IMG/VR virus record: IMGVR_UViG_3300037189_018453
Location: 1-64,000 of that record
Reading direction: 5' to 3' (one strand)
DNA: 64,000 nt
Origin: a virus
Part shown: positions 19,901 to 27,636 of the stretch, one piece after another
Numbering within the stretch: position 1 is the first letter of the stretch
Layout of the letters: every line of letters begins with the position of its first letter
Notes under the pieces: model-generated
Told to the model about the DNA's origin: nothing
What the model saw: only the letters and a program-made list of their open reading frames with translations
Databases searched by the model: none
Translations under genes and position numbers: made by a program

Positions 19901-22900
19901 TGCTAGACTCTAATAAAGATGGCAAAGTAGATGAATTTGAAGAATTACCAAATGGTATATTATCAGGAAAAGATAAATTAGACGAAGCCTGGATGGTAGA
20001 AGATGCACTAGGAAAAAAATACGATTCTACTAAAGGAGAGTGGATAGGCACATATGTAGGTAAAGATCCACTTACCCAGATGACTGTAACACCAGGAGAA
20101 GCAACAAGAGCTTGGATGGGTGGAGAATTAGAAGATTTTAGAAAACAAAAATGGCCCTATCTATACCAAAAGCCAGACATTGCTCGTCAACAAGAACTGG
20201 AAACAAAATCAGAAGAACTTAAAAAAAGAGCAACAGAATCAGATAGTGAATATAAAACTATAATTAAAAAGAGAGAGGATGAAGTACAATCTTTTATTGG
20301 TGACGCAAGATCAAAAGCGGCGGCCAGACAAAAAGCTGATGAAGACGCTAGAACTAGAAATAATCCACGCACAGGAAAACCATTTAGAGATGCTGCTGAA
20401 GAGGCCGGATATAAAGCAGGACAAAGAAGGATGGAGGCTATTAGACAATCTGCTGGTAAAAAACCAACAGAAACAGCCAAAACAACACCTTCTGCTCCGA
20501 TCCCCGCCGTGATAGATACAAAATCATCTGCTATAAAAGCCACAGATCCAGTAGCGCCCACAGCAAAACCGGCCACCCCCACAGCTAATGCTAGCAATCA
20601 ATCGGTTCGTGATCAATATAATAGTATGATTAAAGAAGCTGATGCTATTGAGTCTAAAGGCTCTAGAAATCCTTTGGTCGCTGCATCTAAAGCTGGTGCT
20701 AAGAGAGCTGCTGCTGATAGATTATTGAGAGAGCAATCAGCGTCTGACAATACAGGAACGGGAATAACGCCGGGGGTTAAGCCATTACAATCAGAACAAC
20801 CAACAGCCTCAAATGCAGCAGCAATGGCACAAGTGCAAGCCTCTGAAGCTAAAATATCCGAACAAATTAAGGCTCAAGCAAAAGCACAAGCTCAACAAGT
20901 CGAAAAACAAAAACAACAAGCAGCAGAAGAAGAGCAAAAACGTCAGGGTCAATGGATTAATAGTAGCAATTGGCTAGTATCCGGGTTGGGTTATGTTGGC
21001 GGAGTTGGAGAGGCAACAGGTCGTGCTGCTTATGGAGCCGCTAATGTAGCAGCCGGAGTTGGTGCTGCTGCTTTTGGTGCAGCTATAGGATTAGGCATGG
21101 ATACTGTGTCTGGAGAGTCAGAAAGAACAAAAAGACTAACGGAACAAACTAGAGTCATTCAGGAAAAACAAGCAAAAGCAGGAGTATTAGGACCCAAGGG
21201 AACAGACCAAAATGCCGCATTAGCACAAGCCCAAAAATCTGATTATAAAGGAGAATCAGCAGCAGCGGCTGGAGCCTCTGTTGGATTACAAGCTATGGCA
21301 CAAGGAGGATATAGCCTCGTAGAATTAGGACAAGCATTAGCTGGTCAAGGTCCTATACAATCTGGTGAACAAACCGCTTTACAAAAAGGAGATGCTGAAA
21401 GAGTTAATATTGCTAGAGAAGGTTTTGGAGAAACCGGCGCTTTTGTTACAGAATTTGGCCAAACTGTTGGTTTTGCTGCTAGTCAAGGGGCCCAAATGGC
21501 TGCTGGTGCAGGATTATCTACTGGGACTTCAGTACTAGGTAAAGCAGCTAAAGGATTTAGTATGATAGACAACGCTCTTGCTAATCCTGGCAGCATAGTT
21601 TCCGGAGCTGCTAAAGTAGCCGGAAAAGTTGATGATGTAGTTAATGCTGGCCGAGGAGCCAGAGCAATCAATTCTATAGCCAACCCTGTGGGGTCTGTCG
21701 TTTCTTCTGTAGCTAAACCGATTGGCAATTTCTTATATGACATAGGCAAACAAACTGGTATTAATTCAGCACTAGATCAAGCAGCATCATTCGCTAACAA
21801 TTTAGACATACCATTTAGAGGACGTTCAGCCAGAGGAGCTAAAGGTCTTGATGCTTTTGAAAGATCCGGCACAATGCCCGGAGGAAACCTTAAAGGAGGA
21901 TTATCAAGAGCAAGAGTTATAATGGATCCTGATAGAGTATCAGCAGCTAGCAATAATAGGACAAATTTTGTTAAAAAACAATTAGACAAAATGAGACAAC
22001 CAGGAGCAGCAAACTTCAGCACAGGAAAACCTGGTGAGGCATGGACTGTTCCGCCAAGAACAGGACAGATTGACGATTACACCATTTCTTCTCAACCATT
22101 AAGTGCAGCAGATGCGGCGGTACAAAAACAGGTAGACGATATTTTAGCACAAAATTCTAGAAATAAACCTAAAAGACAAGCAACTCCCGATGTTGATAAC
22201 GCTCAAACAAAAGCTAAACAAGATACTGAGATGAGAGCAAAAGAAAAACAAGCAGCTGAACAAAAAACAAAAGCAGATCCAGCCACACTAACAGTTGATA
22301 GAAATGCTAAGAAAGCTGGGGAGGGAATTAAACCGAATACTTCTAGTGTTGATGCTCCAGCAATAACCAGGACCAGAGAGTCTCTAATAACACAACTATC
22401 CCGTAAAGAAGCAACAATATATGATATTATGGGAGTTAAGCCAGGAACAGCTATTAGTTTAGATGATATAAAATCATTCAAAGGACAAGGAAGCAAATGG
22501 CTACATTCTGACTTGCCGATAAATAGAGATTTAGATCCTGGGCTACAGACGAAATTTAATAGAATGCTAGAATTAGCATCTGACGAAAAAGCTTTAGAGT
22601 CTTATAATAAGGGTCTGAAAAAAGGATATTCGCATACAGACTTAATTGATACTTGGAGAGGAGGAAATACGTTTAATGTTAAAGAACTGTCTCGTCGTAG
22701 ACCAGACTTAGCTCCATCTAACAAAACCAAAGCTACTATACAACAGAAACCAAAAACACAGGCCGCTTCGAAGGTAACCAATGTAACTTCTGAAGCTTTA
22801 GAAAAAGCAAGAAGAGAAGCTGAAGGATTAAGATTTAGAGATAATGTATCTTCAAAAGAATATACTCGATATTTACAAGAGTGGGACGAATTAATGGATA

Positions 22901-24018
22901 TTGGAGTACCAAATGATTATAGAACATACGGAGGTGGCTCAGGAGCAACAAAAAATGCGCGATCTGTTTCTAGAAAGCTTGAAGAAGTAGCATTATCTAG
23001 TCATGAGGCTAGGATGGCATCTGGGAATTCACCAAAGATAAGTAGTGGTGTAGGTCTTTCCAGATCGCATAGTTTGTATGGGACAAATGAGTATATTAAC
23101 GATTACGTGCCTTATACAGTAAGAGAATCTAAAACCTTTGGTGTTGTTGAACAAAAACTAGCCGGAGACACCAATAGAAAAATGTTTCAAGTTTATGGGG
23201 ACGACCCTTCCGGCAGGAGACGTGGAACTATATTATATAGTATACCATTAGAAGAAGCCCAAAAACTAGGCTTAATTGATAAGCTAAAACAAAAAAAATA
23301 CACTCCTTTTGCTAAAGGAGGAATAGTATATGCTAATAACGGAGCGCTAATATCGGCACAAAATCAAAGTACAGACACCGTTCCGGCTATGTTAACTCCT
23401 GGTGAATTCGTGGTTAATCGTCAAGCGACTCAACAACATATGCCCATACTAAACGCTATTAATAGTGGCTATTATAATCAGGGAGGCATTGTACAGTATT
23501 TGGCTAATGGTGGTTTAGTTAGTCCTCCTAAATATTATGCTGAAGGTGGGATGGCAAGAGGTTCAGCTTCTAGTGGTGTATCTAGTAGTATTGGTGTCGA
23601 TACTAATGGTATAGCGTCCGCAGTAGCCGGTTTACAGAAAACGGTCAATGACCTAATGTCTACTATTCCGGCTATGTCAGAGGTGGCAGGCAGTATTGGT
23701 AGCGCAGTTGGATCATTTGTGGAAGGAGGCACACAGGTTGCTCAAAATATGGCTGATACAAGCAGTAGATTTCAAACAGTGGCTGATAATATAAGAGACA
23801 CTAAGGTAGAATACAACGTTACCGGCCAAGTCAATACCACAGTACAAGGCAAATTAGAGGCACCTATAGATAGTCATCAAATCAGTAGTCTAAATCAATT
23901 TGCTTCACAAGCAGCAAACGATAGAGTTACATCCGCAGTAAGCAATATGAATAGAGGAGTAGGTCAACTAGGAGAAGGCATATTCGGTCCAGATATTAGT
24001 AGTGTGATGCGTGGGTAG
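10951..24018 (+). CDS. Giant tape-measure protein (TP901-type core) with embedded enzyme-like domains
   Basis: 4355 aa, setting tail length and probably ejected with the DNA. Residues about 130-500 match the TP901-type tape-measure core (AFIEYDKQFVKLQQVTG, 161-177). A VPAML-type motif recurs at about 541, 1536, 1592, 2769 and 4143. Embedded segments: HAD-like (DYDRT 839-843; SKSKR 910-914; K941), degenerate nuclease-like (about 1130-1190), ADP-ribosyltransferase-like (LYSAIS 1280-1285; STS 1320-1322; EEE 1393-1395), EF-hand loop (2986-2997) and J-like domain with HSD at 3852-3854. Hydrophobic glycine/alanine stretches lie near 1870-1930, 3360-3390 and 3490-3530, possible membrane-active segments. 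The remainder is largely coiled coil. Ends with TAG. Confidence 0.92.
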   Translation: MAQAFNLTAQLNLRGPSNVKKIVADIRRDLGTVNANVQFRLDPTAVRNTSALNSALRNLNTTLGSTTTNATNAARAIRSFGSAINSVNIKNVPQQINATVASINKLNNTAAQSGNSLSSATTEMQEFGKQAYLAIRRFAAFTGVTSVIFGVTNAISSGIQAFIEYDKQFVKLQQVTGQSAAGLKTLADTITSLSTQFGVASSDITEVASTLVQAGLTAKDTEKALKALTLSSLAPSFDDMNQTVEGSIALMRQFGISAGDLEKALGSVNSVAAQFAVESSDIITAIQRTGGVFAAASNGVSQGTDALNEFIAVFTSVRATTRESAETIATGLRTIFTRVQRGSTINALKQFGVDLTDAEGKFVGAYKAVELLSSGLSKLDPRDLKFSQIVEELGGFRQIGKVIPLIQQFTTAQEALKVAQRGQGSLALDAAKAQESLANKVTKVKEEFFALFREIGSSKGFQTMVRGALDLTSALIKVADSVKGIIPVLGVLAAFKGASALTQFAAGFIGAARPGKKSSGGIIRKFATGGLVPGSGEGDTVPAMLSAGEFVVRKQAVKAIGAANLHRMNRYAIGGSSKTTTKKKRAEWSPEPADIPSDLPTGRKKNFTHLHSALSINIPPALKALSKKKDQGNLSLLYTNMGLDLPANWNLNWNKSKKDNWGAFSDTLGKYIERNQVFKTLLDNKKKYRFHKRSNSPAYGVLNENWDNIRKKLGQKVKNQSGKFFDTDPEVGTILPRLLTQSVNETLGQKSSKAKQLLKGFNEISAYAAGNTRRAITGPMREVLSRSNRPRSKLQRKSIGGFPLVDDLPNALGSMLPVPGLKQGSPLYEIIKNRGGALDYDRTLQRTLGDKAYSSAKTESQKEAVLMKFFRDPSARLKDAKTARLTQFGKQLQELIKKGVISPRSLSIISKSKRVPGIAEHIHELFGIPVQNMVFTEGGSKTPALEAMRSKGPRINRVSKNLGGLIQRFGIGGTPKSLEEMLPSEILKEADRLGISGAFTTRDILKKRKALNPQESAIKKKLFADIMAARGIEAQQLEKNSALASNRSVAVVGLTGERTSSEIMTAGAKDDSGTSVRGVPVTLQTGALPSAVAKRVQALIRNRIERLVADVGTQIAKAAGTTGTRNRKDIRSISSKDIEDIAGAIFERGLGAANVNYDPSAIAIDFPSGLNPKIASLLGVEPGVMTDATNRATKSAATRKVTEGQFDRGRLEARARFGRSQFANGGAVDTLEKFYKGESLVGGAALSPENKKKMTSEQRKIAASQLKDLRSLRSAAPSQLYSAISRTAFDSMAEQTGFNKDPKNIATLIGKTFKSSNLLSTSKNFAKAKLFLDNAERGEDNWGAMLDISTKKNTKGVDVVQRLSGRKIDKTKQEIDPRTGKMKTYSMKPPESEEEFTLFPGSKFKIESARFNELFGNKNLRMSVQQFAFGGGVDGQANFEDMKKKILEKYPQINFRISKRKSTRGFGYNLMGGLKQEGDNVGNYSDFKQPSNLKDLEAAADDMANNLLYKYGPNIDPSLLKKLQKTKRLAAGGSVPALVSNGEAYIPPDIAKRIGSNTLYKMNRADTNGMTGFSNGGISIFKGPGSGTSDSIPANLPVGSFILREKATKALGLKSGGAVQRFASGGKPEKMAEAVASFDPVTKSAEEAITKLNAGFTKLFNELVKKAEDAIGGPLSTSQRESIAKKAQTNILKDSTSGMAPEQATEVLNRVKAMQASTGISTGPVAFATINKAETGDQKAANMVADAQEKQVAAIVKQIRSIDKNISISDAKAAAERRVADAWGGLYRRTKTAEQSSSLLSRAMDSTRAAMNKAQMAMAKLDQSGFSRGMRGVVGGNVGFYGSMAVGMLAGQGESFFGKKDTNINNASNVAGFEAGASTFATGIATASSLAVIPGVGPFIAAIVLGTTAIKAWVDGVKAATEAALEFALRESNRKAENSSEALGKALDNLSKDVNNVDLQNLVNTKLQENIKDNNEVFNNTFNTVRNQVIDRKKSERTWMEWAGESSVIAPMLGEGDTTFKPESVNSFSLTGKDYETMAKDLAPKYQEANRAAMVNVERALRSGVALSGQEGKDLATAPEYANERMAIVGSDREALEKILPLMAREEELRKSGNEAAANQKLRDREAIISERIRNNASIQAAKKSIELAKAMEEANRAGRQLALSFNQLYDTIGQSINRIQFESKARQQATASSVNALRGNASIEELDSKAINVLENPLAYKNDPKAFRSAADSAANMLGGKQGQMLRGAAIASVELPDKMTNAIAEKLKNNKNLELDGKSGAEAAADIAKETGIQEIKNLNLPPEVTSQLIKQLEANINSSQEQLNKDMQESGGDQQAALDKFIDSIRDTSKSLGEIGARAVAESVALLKERQRAFNQFIENVQEAAKAAKLAENYFKSADKIRYRGSMDLREAQTGVGESFDEAKARFDQEVGALTGGITDPTAIRQSIQNLEKQREQQQEDLKKANDAGDVDEAKKLTTNLTATNTALNNNREALDKLADSAELAQKALDEVKNIKGLQQGREDFVNKLLTSTPEEMENLNNAMVRLQRNLSGGLNNPDNQRDARKAFNETLRRTGSVREASKAGNTVLADQRKETLGLMQDPNFRAMLRLNMKNQQGMSDVDIDQRFRQQEATLMTQMARESGLSGNPMVQQAIAAKMDPNADPAMKRASEQFLQTVGLQAKATEEQGRLELANAQRLLTTATDDLNLSIKNLTDTINASMGLDVGAKGAPAGMVALNYGIPKPMAPMMVSKGALVDFSPRGSDTVPAMLTPGEYVINANATAKHLPLLEAINSNKYSKGEEVSYLADGGSVPKNPREAIRAENRKRFEQRKTMMAQRRSQVQSQKEARLPTVEEKQQRQLEAKNRADWASSMNNPNNAPYPGKGNVDAIRNQMSDFRGRAKAEIDRLIKEEKLSEAEALDRIIASENNKLYTPDLFSPEDNINVNFERHEREGRHTSPYGNKFERSWNTEHNRETARRMLDSNKDGKVDEFEELPNGILSGKDKLDEAWMVEDALGKKYDSTKGEWIGTYVGKDPLTQMTVTPGEATRAWMGGELEDFRKQKWPYLYQKPDIARQQELETKSEELKKRATESDSEYKTIIKKREDEVQSFIGDARSKAAARQKADEDARTRNNPRTGKPFRDAAEEAGYKAGQRRMEAIRQSAGKKPTETAKTTPSAPIPAVIDTKSSAIKATDPVAPTAKPATPTANASNQSVRDQYNSMIKEADAIESKGSRNPLVAASKAGAKRAAADRLLREQSASDNTGTGITPGVKPLQSEQPTASNAAAMAQVQASEAKISEQIKAQAKAQAQQVEKQKQQAAEEEQKRQGQWINSSNWLVSGLGYVGGVGEATGRAAYGAANVAAGVGAAAFGAAIGLGMDTVSGESERTKRLTEQTRVIQEKQAKAGVLGPKGTDQNAALAQAQKSDYKGESAAAAGASVGLQAMAQGGYSLVELGQALAGQGPIQSGEQTALQKGDAERVNIAREGFGETGAFVTEFGQTVGFAASQGAQMAAGAGLSTGTSVLGKAAKGFSMIDNALANPGSIVSGAAKVAGKVDDVVNAGRGARAINSIANPVGSVVSSVAKPIGNFLYDIGKQTGINSALDQAASFANNLDIPFRGRSARGAKGLDAFERSGTMPGGNLKGGLSRARVIMDPDRVSAASNNRTNFVKKQLDKMRQPGAANFSTGKPGEAWTVPPRTGQIDDYTISSQPLSAADAAVQKQVDDILAQNSRNKPKRQATPDVDNAQTKAKQDTEMRAKEKQAAEQKTKADPATLTVDRNAKKAGEGIKPNTSSVDAPAITRTRESLITQLSRKEATIYDIMGVKPGTAISLDDIKSFKGQGSKWLHSDLPINRDLDPGLQTKFNRMLELASDEKALESYNKGLKKGYSHTDLIDTWRGGNTFNVKELSRRRPDLAPSNKTKATIQQKPKTQAASKVTNVTSEALEKARREAEGLRFRDNVSSKEYTRYLQEWDELMDIGVPNDYRTYGGGSGATKNARSVSRKLEEVALSSHEARMASGNSPKISSGVGLSRSHSLYGTNEYINDYVPYTVRESKTFGVVEQKLAGDTNRKMFQVYGDDPSGRRRGTILYSIPLEEAQKLGLIDKLKQKKYTPFAKGGIVYANNGALISAQNQSTDTVPAMLTPGEFVVNRQATQQHMPILNAINSGYYNQGGIVQYLANGGLVSPPKYYAEGGMARGSASSGVSSSIGVDTNGIASAVAGLQKTVNDLMSTIPAMSEVAGSIGSAVGSFVEGGTQVAQNMADTSSRFQTVADNIRDTKVEYNVTGQVNTTVQGKLEAPIDSHQISSLNQFASQAANDRVTSAVSNMNRGVGQLGEGIFGPDISSVMRG

Positions 24019-24048
24019 TAATACTTTTAAAGGCAAGAATAAATTATT

Positions 24049-27000
24049 ATGAATAATAAAATCACAAAAATCTTTGATAATATTGGTTTTACGTTTGTAA
24101 CTAAAGACAATAACTTTAGTAAGCATGCCATTATTAATGGGTTTAATTACTTATCTTCTAATCACATAGGATATTATATTCCTTATCTAGCCCGTAATGT
24201 GCAAAATCAACAGATAGAAACGGGCGTGGGAGAGGTATGTTTTAATAACGAAGGAGAGATAGTTGTTACCAGAGTCAAGATAGCTTATAGTTCTAATAAT
24301 AATGCTCCTGTAAACTTTAATAATACATCAGATAAAAATGAATTTTATTTATTTGCTAATCAACAAATTTTTGACGCCTCTATACACAATACTATTGTAC
24401 TAGATAAAGATTATAAAGCTAATTCGGTCAAGTCACTCTACCTAGCAGACTGCACCAATCAAGATATTAATTTATCGTTACCATCTGCTTCTGTAGCGTC
24501 TAATATTGTAGTAGAATGTAAAGTTATAGGATCAGGTAATCATCATCTATTGGTTAGAGATTCTGATAATAGTGTTGTAGCAAATTTGACACTTAATGAA
24601 TATATAAAGATTGCTAGTGATGGTAAACAATGGATAGTTGTAGATCATAAGACAGAGTCGAATATTATAGTTGGAACACAGTCGTCATTTGACGGCTCTG
24701 AAACCGTTTTGCAAACCATGAGCAACCCTCAAGGAGATGACCAGTCTTTACAATATAAAAGTGGTAATGATTTATTAGGATCAGAAGCTTATTGGGATTC
24801 GTTAAATGATCGTATGCTTATTGGCAGCGACAGTATTTCTGATGCAAATATTATACTTCCCTCATCTGGTAATACCATATTTAATAACAGTAAAAGCAAT
24901 GGAGATTTTATAGTTTATGGTAGTGGCAATAGAAATCTATTTTTTGCCTATGATGGTAGATTAGGCATTAATATACCTTCTGGTGCTAGACCATCAACTA
25001 TTTTCCATGTTGTTAATAACATTTGTCAAGAAGGTTTTAGATTAGAAAATCGTAATAGTTGTCACCCAGCTAATATGACCTTATATCATAAGCCGTCATC
25101 AACTATACTACCTAATAGTGTTGTAGGACAAATAAACTTATCAGCTAAAGACAGCAATAATAATAAAACAGACTATGTATCTTTAGAAGCCAGGGCTGTA
25201 GATCTTAACAGTCCAAAAGGCGCTTTAGATATAAATGTACGATCTAATAATACAGATATTAATATATTTGCGGCCGATCCTAGTAGTGTTAAAGTCGGTT
25301 ATAGCGGTATTAATTTATCTATAAACAATAGTACTAATTTAGTTCAATTAAACAATTCATCTAGTTCTATTAATTTAGGATCAAGCTTAACAACAGTTAG
25401 TAGTAATTCTATTTCTCTTCAAGGATCGAATATCTCTATTGGTAGTGGTCAATCTAATACTAATATACCAGGATCATTAATAGCTAATTCAATATCATCA
25501 GCAAATATTCAATCTACTACTATGGTAGTACCAAATATAGCCCCAAGCAGCATATTAATAGTAGATGCTAATAATCAAATAGTAGGCAGTAATACTTTAT
25601 CAGCTAATAATCTAGGCACCATATCACTGCCGATTCCTGCTAATAGGTTTTTAACCACAGCCGCAAATGGCGCTATTACAGGCATCTATAATTTAGACGA
25701 CTACTTCTTAACAGAAGAAGATATTATTTGGAATAAATATACCCCTAAATTAGCCTCGGTATGTTTAAGGCAAATAACATTCAACAACCCTGTACCGTCT
25801 ACAGAATTTGTTGTTGGAGATCAAGTAGTTATTTCATCTTATGATGGAAATTTTTATCGTACAATAGTAGAAGTAGACTCTGCAACTGATCAAATTACTG
25901 GATTATTATTAGATCAAATCGTTACGCAAAATACTGTGGCAGAAGTTACGGTCTTGTCTATTACACAGGCCGGGTTTTTGTCTATGAGCAAAAAAGTAGA
26001 CAATGGAATTGCTTCGGATGCTAGTCAAAATATTCTAAGCATACGACCATTAACTAATACTGTTTTTAATAACAGGCGAAAAGATATTGATTTTACGGTA
26101 TATGGTATTGATTCTCAGCCAGCTCTTAATATTAAGGCTAATGTTGGAAGATTAAGTTTTCAGTCTGGAGAATACGCCCCTTTTGCTACCACAGAATCCG
26201 ATGTTTTTCCTATACTAATAAATTCTAGCGGCATAGGCTTATCCAACACCTTTTCTTCTGCTAATTTTAATTATAGTAGTAATAATACTAATTTATTTAG
26301 CGGTATAGTATCTGATGTTGGTTCTAATGGTAGGCCTTCTTATTACGGTACTTATGATCAAAACGGTAATGCTTCAGAATGGGTGGAAAAACCATCTGTG
26401 ATAGAATCTAGAGACATTCAAGAATTTGTTTGTGGTGGTTCATATATCACTCCAATATCTGCCGTAGGATCATCACCAATAGGCTCTAGTGGTCTTAAAC
26501 ACATAGAATCATTGGTTAGAGGATCAGGGTATAATTATGTTGGTTTTAGAATTGCGTCTTTATTTAATATTACCGATTCATCTACGATTACTAGTGCTAA
26601 CAGTTTGGGATTGTCTTTTGTTAATATTTCTGACCCTCAAAATAAGCAGGATGATTCTACAACATATCTTAAGCTTAATGACTCATATTCTCCGGTTATT
26701 ATTAATGATTTGGGTGTTGTGCCTAATACATACAGAATAGGCAGACACGAAATAACTAATCGTCAATATTGTATATTTTTAAATGCTGTTGCACAAGTTA
26801 ATGATAGAGGATTATATGATGCCCGAATGGCCTCAGCTATTCAGGGTGGCATAGTCAGAGTTCAAGATGATAATAATGAGTATGTGTATACTACAAAACC
26901 GACGATGAACAATAAACCAGTTCTATTTGTTAGTTATATTAGTTGTATTAGATTTATTAATTGGTTGCATAATGGAGCTAATTTAAACTTATTAGAAGAG

Positions 27001-27624
27001 AATATAGATTATAATCTTGACATTGGCGCATATAATATACTATATATTGGAGATTTATCATATAATATAGTTAAAACTTCATATAGAAAATATTGGTTAC
27101 CAAATCTTAATGAATGGCATAAAGCTGCTTATTATTCTCCGGTAGATACTTTGTCTACAAGAGGAACATCTGCGGTAACAGTTAAAAGAAACGAACCCTT
27201 TTTAGTAGCATCAGGCATAGAAGATACTTCAAAGCAGCCGACTTCTTTATTTGCTAATTTAAGTGTTAGCGGATGGTTATATGTGGATCATATCATAGTT
27301 GGCGACGGTACTATCAGATCTCCAAGAAAATTTACAAAGATAACACAACCAACAGAAGAGGAGACAACAGGTCAGGTTGAGGTCGCTTCTACCGGCACTA
27401 TTGTGGTGGCGAGAACCAATTTACAACCACAATGGAATAATCCCAATGCTATTGTTTATGAAGACCATGTGAGCTGTGTATCAGATGGCTGTTCATTTAA
27501 CGCTAAGCCCCTAAGATTAGATCAAGACGTTCTTGCTTTATGTTCCGATCAAGATTTAATTGATAGTAATAATACTCCTTGGTGGTGTGATAATCCTAAC
27601 AATGGTCCAACATGGTTTAATTAA
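24049..27624 (+). CDS. Tail fibre/adhesin with permuted SUMF1-like domain
   Basis: 1191 aa. The N-terminal half is beta-rich and has phage-fibre landmarks: a repeated block in which NTIFNN or NTVFNN is followed by DF[IT]VYG, then GRLGINIPSG and FHVVN. From about residue 740 the protein turns into a formylglycine-generating-enzyme/SUMF1-type fold in swapped order: the normally C-terminal half first (YYGTYDQNGNASEW near 764-778, GFRIAS near 832-837), then the normally N-terminal half (YRIGRHEITNRQY near 895-907, NWLHNG, YWLPNLNEWHKAAYY near 1015-1029). It probably binds ligands at the host surface. The C-terminal 160 residues contain several Cys. It follows the tape measure after 30 nt. Confidence 0.7.
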   Translation: MNNKITKIFDNIGFTFVTKDNNFSKHAIINGFNYLSSNHIGYYIPYLARNVQNQQIETGVGEVCFNNEGEIVVTRVKIAYSSNNNAPVNFNNTSDKNEFYLFANQQIFDASIHNTIVLDKDYKANSVKSLYLADCTNQDINLSLPSASVASNIVVECKVIGSGNHHLLVRDSDNSVVANLTLNEYIKIASDGKQWIVVDHKTESNIIVGTQSSFDGSETVLQTMSNPQGDDQSLQYKSGNDLLGSEAYWDSLNDRMLIGSDSISDANIILPSSGNTIFNNSKSNGDFIVYGSGNRNLFFAYDGRLGINIPSGARPSTIFHVVNNICQEGFRLENRNSCHPANMTLYHKPSSTILPNSVVGQINLSAKDSNNNKTDYVSLEARAVDLNSPKGALDINVRSNNTDINIFAADPSSVKVGYSGINLSINNSTNLVQLNNSSSSINLGSSLTTVSSNSISLQGSNISIGSGQSNTNIPGSLIANSISSANIQSTTMVVPNIAPSSILIVDANNQIVGSNTLSANNLGTISLPIPANRFLTTAANGAITGIYNLDDYFLTEEDIIWNKYTPKLASVCLRQITFNNPVPSTEFVVGDQVVISSYDGNFYRTIVEVDSATDQITGLLLDQIVTQNTVAEVTVLSITQAGFLSMSKKVDNGIASDASQNILSIRPLTNTVFNNRRKDIDFTVYGIDSQPALNIKANVGRLSFQSGEYAPFATTESDVFPILINSSGIGLSNTFSSANFNYSSNNTNLFSGIVSDVGSNGRPSYYGTYDQNGNASEWVEKPSVIESRDIQEFVCGGSYITPISAVGSSPIGSSGLKHIESLVRGSGYNYVGFRIASLFNITDSSTITSANSLGLSFVNISDPQNKQDDSTTYLKLNDSYSPVIINDLGVVPNTYRIGRHEITNRQYCIFLNAVAQVNDRGLYDARMASAIQGGIVRVQDDNNEYVYTTKPTMNNKPVLFVSYISCIRFINWLHNGANLNLLEENIDYNLDIGAYNILYIGDLSYNIVKTSYRKYWLPNLNEWHKAAYYSPVDTLSTRGTSAVTVKRNEPFLVASGIEDTSKQPTSLFANLSVSGWLYVDHIIVGDGTIRSPRKFTKITQPTEEETTGQVEVASTGTIVVARTNLQPQWNNPNAIVYEDHVSCVSDGCSFNAKPLRLDQDVLALCSDQDLIDSNNTPWWCDNPNNGPTWFN

Positions 27625-27636
27625 TAGGAAATAATT

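Noticed and set aside
20187-20597. Minus-strand hydrophobic frames inside the tape-measure gene
   Set aside because: They run antisense to Ala-rich coiled-coil codons, have no ribosome sites and lie wholly within a well-supported 13-kb gene.
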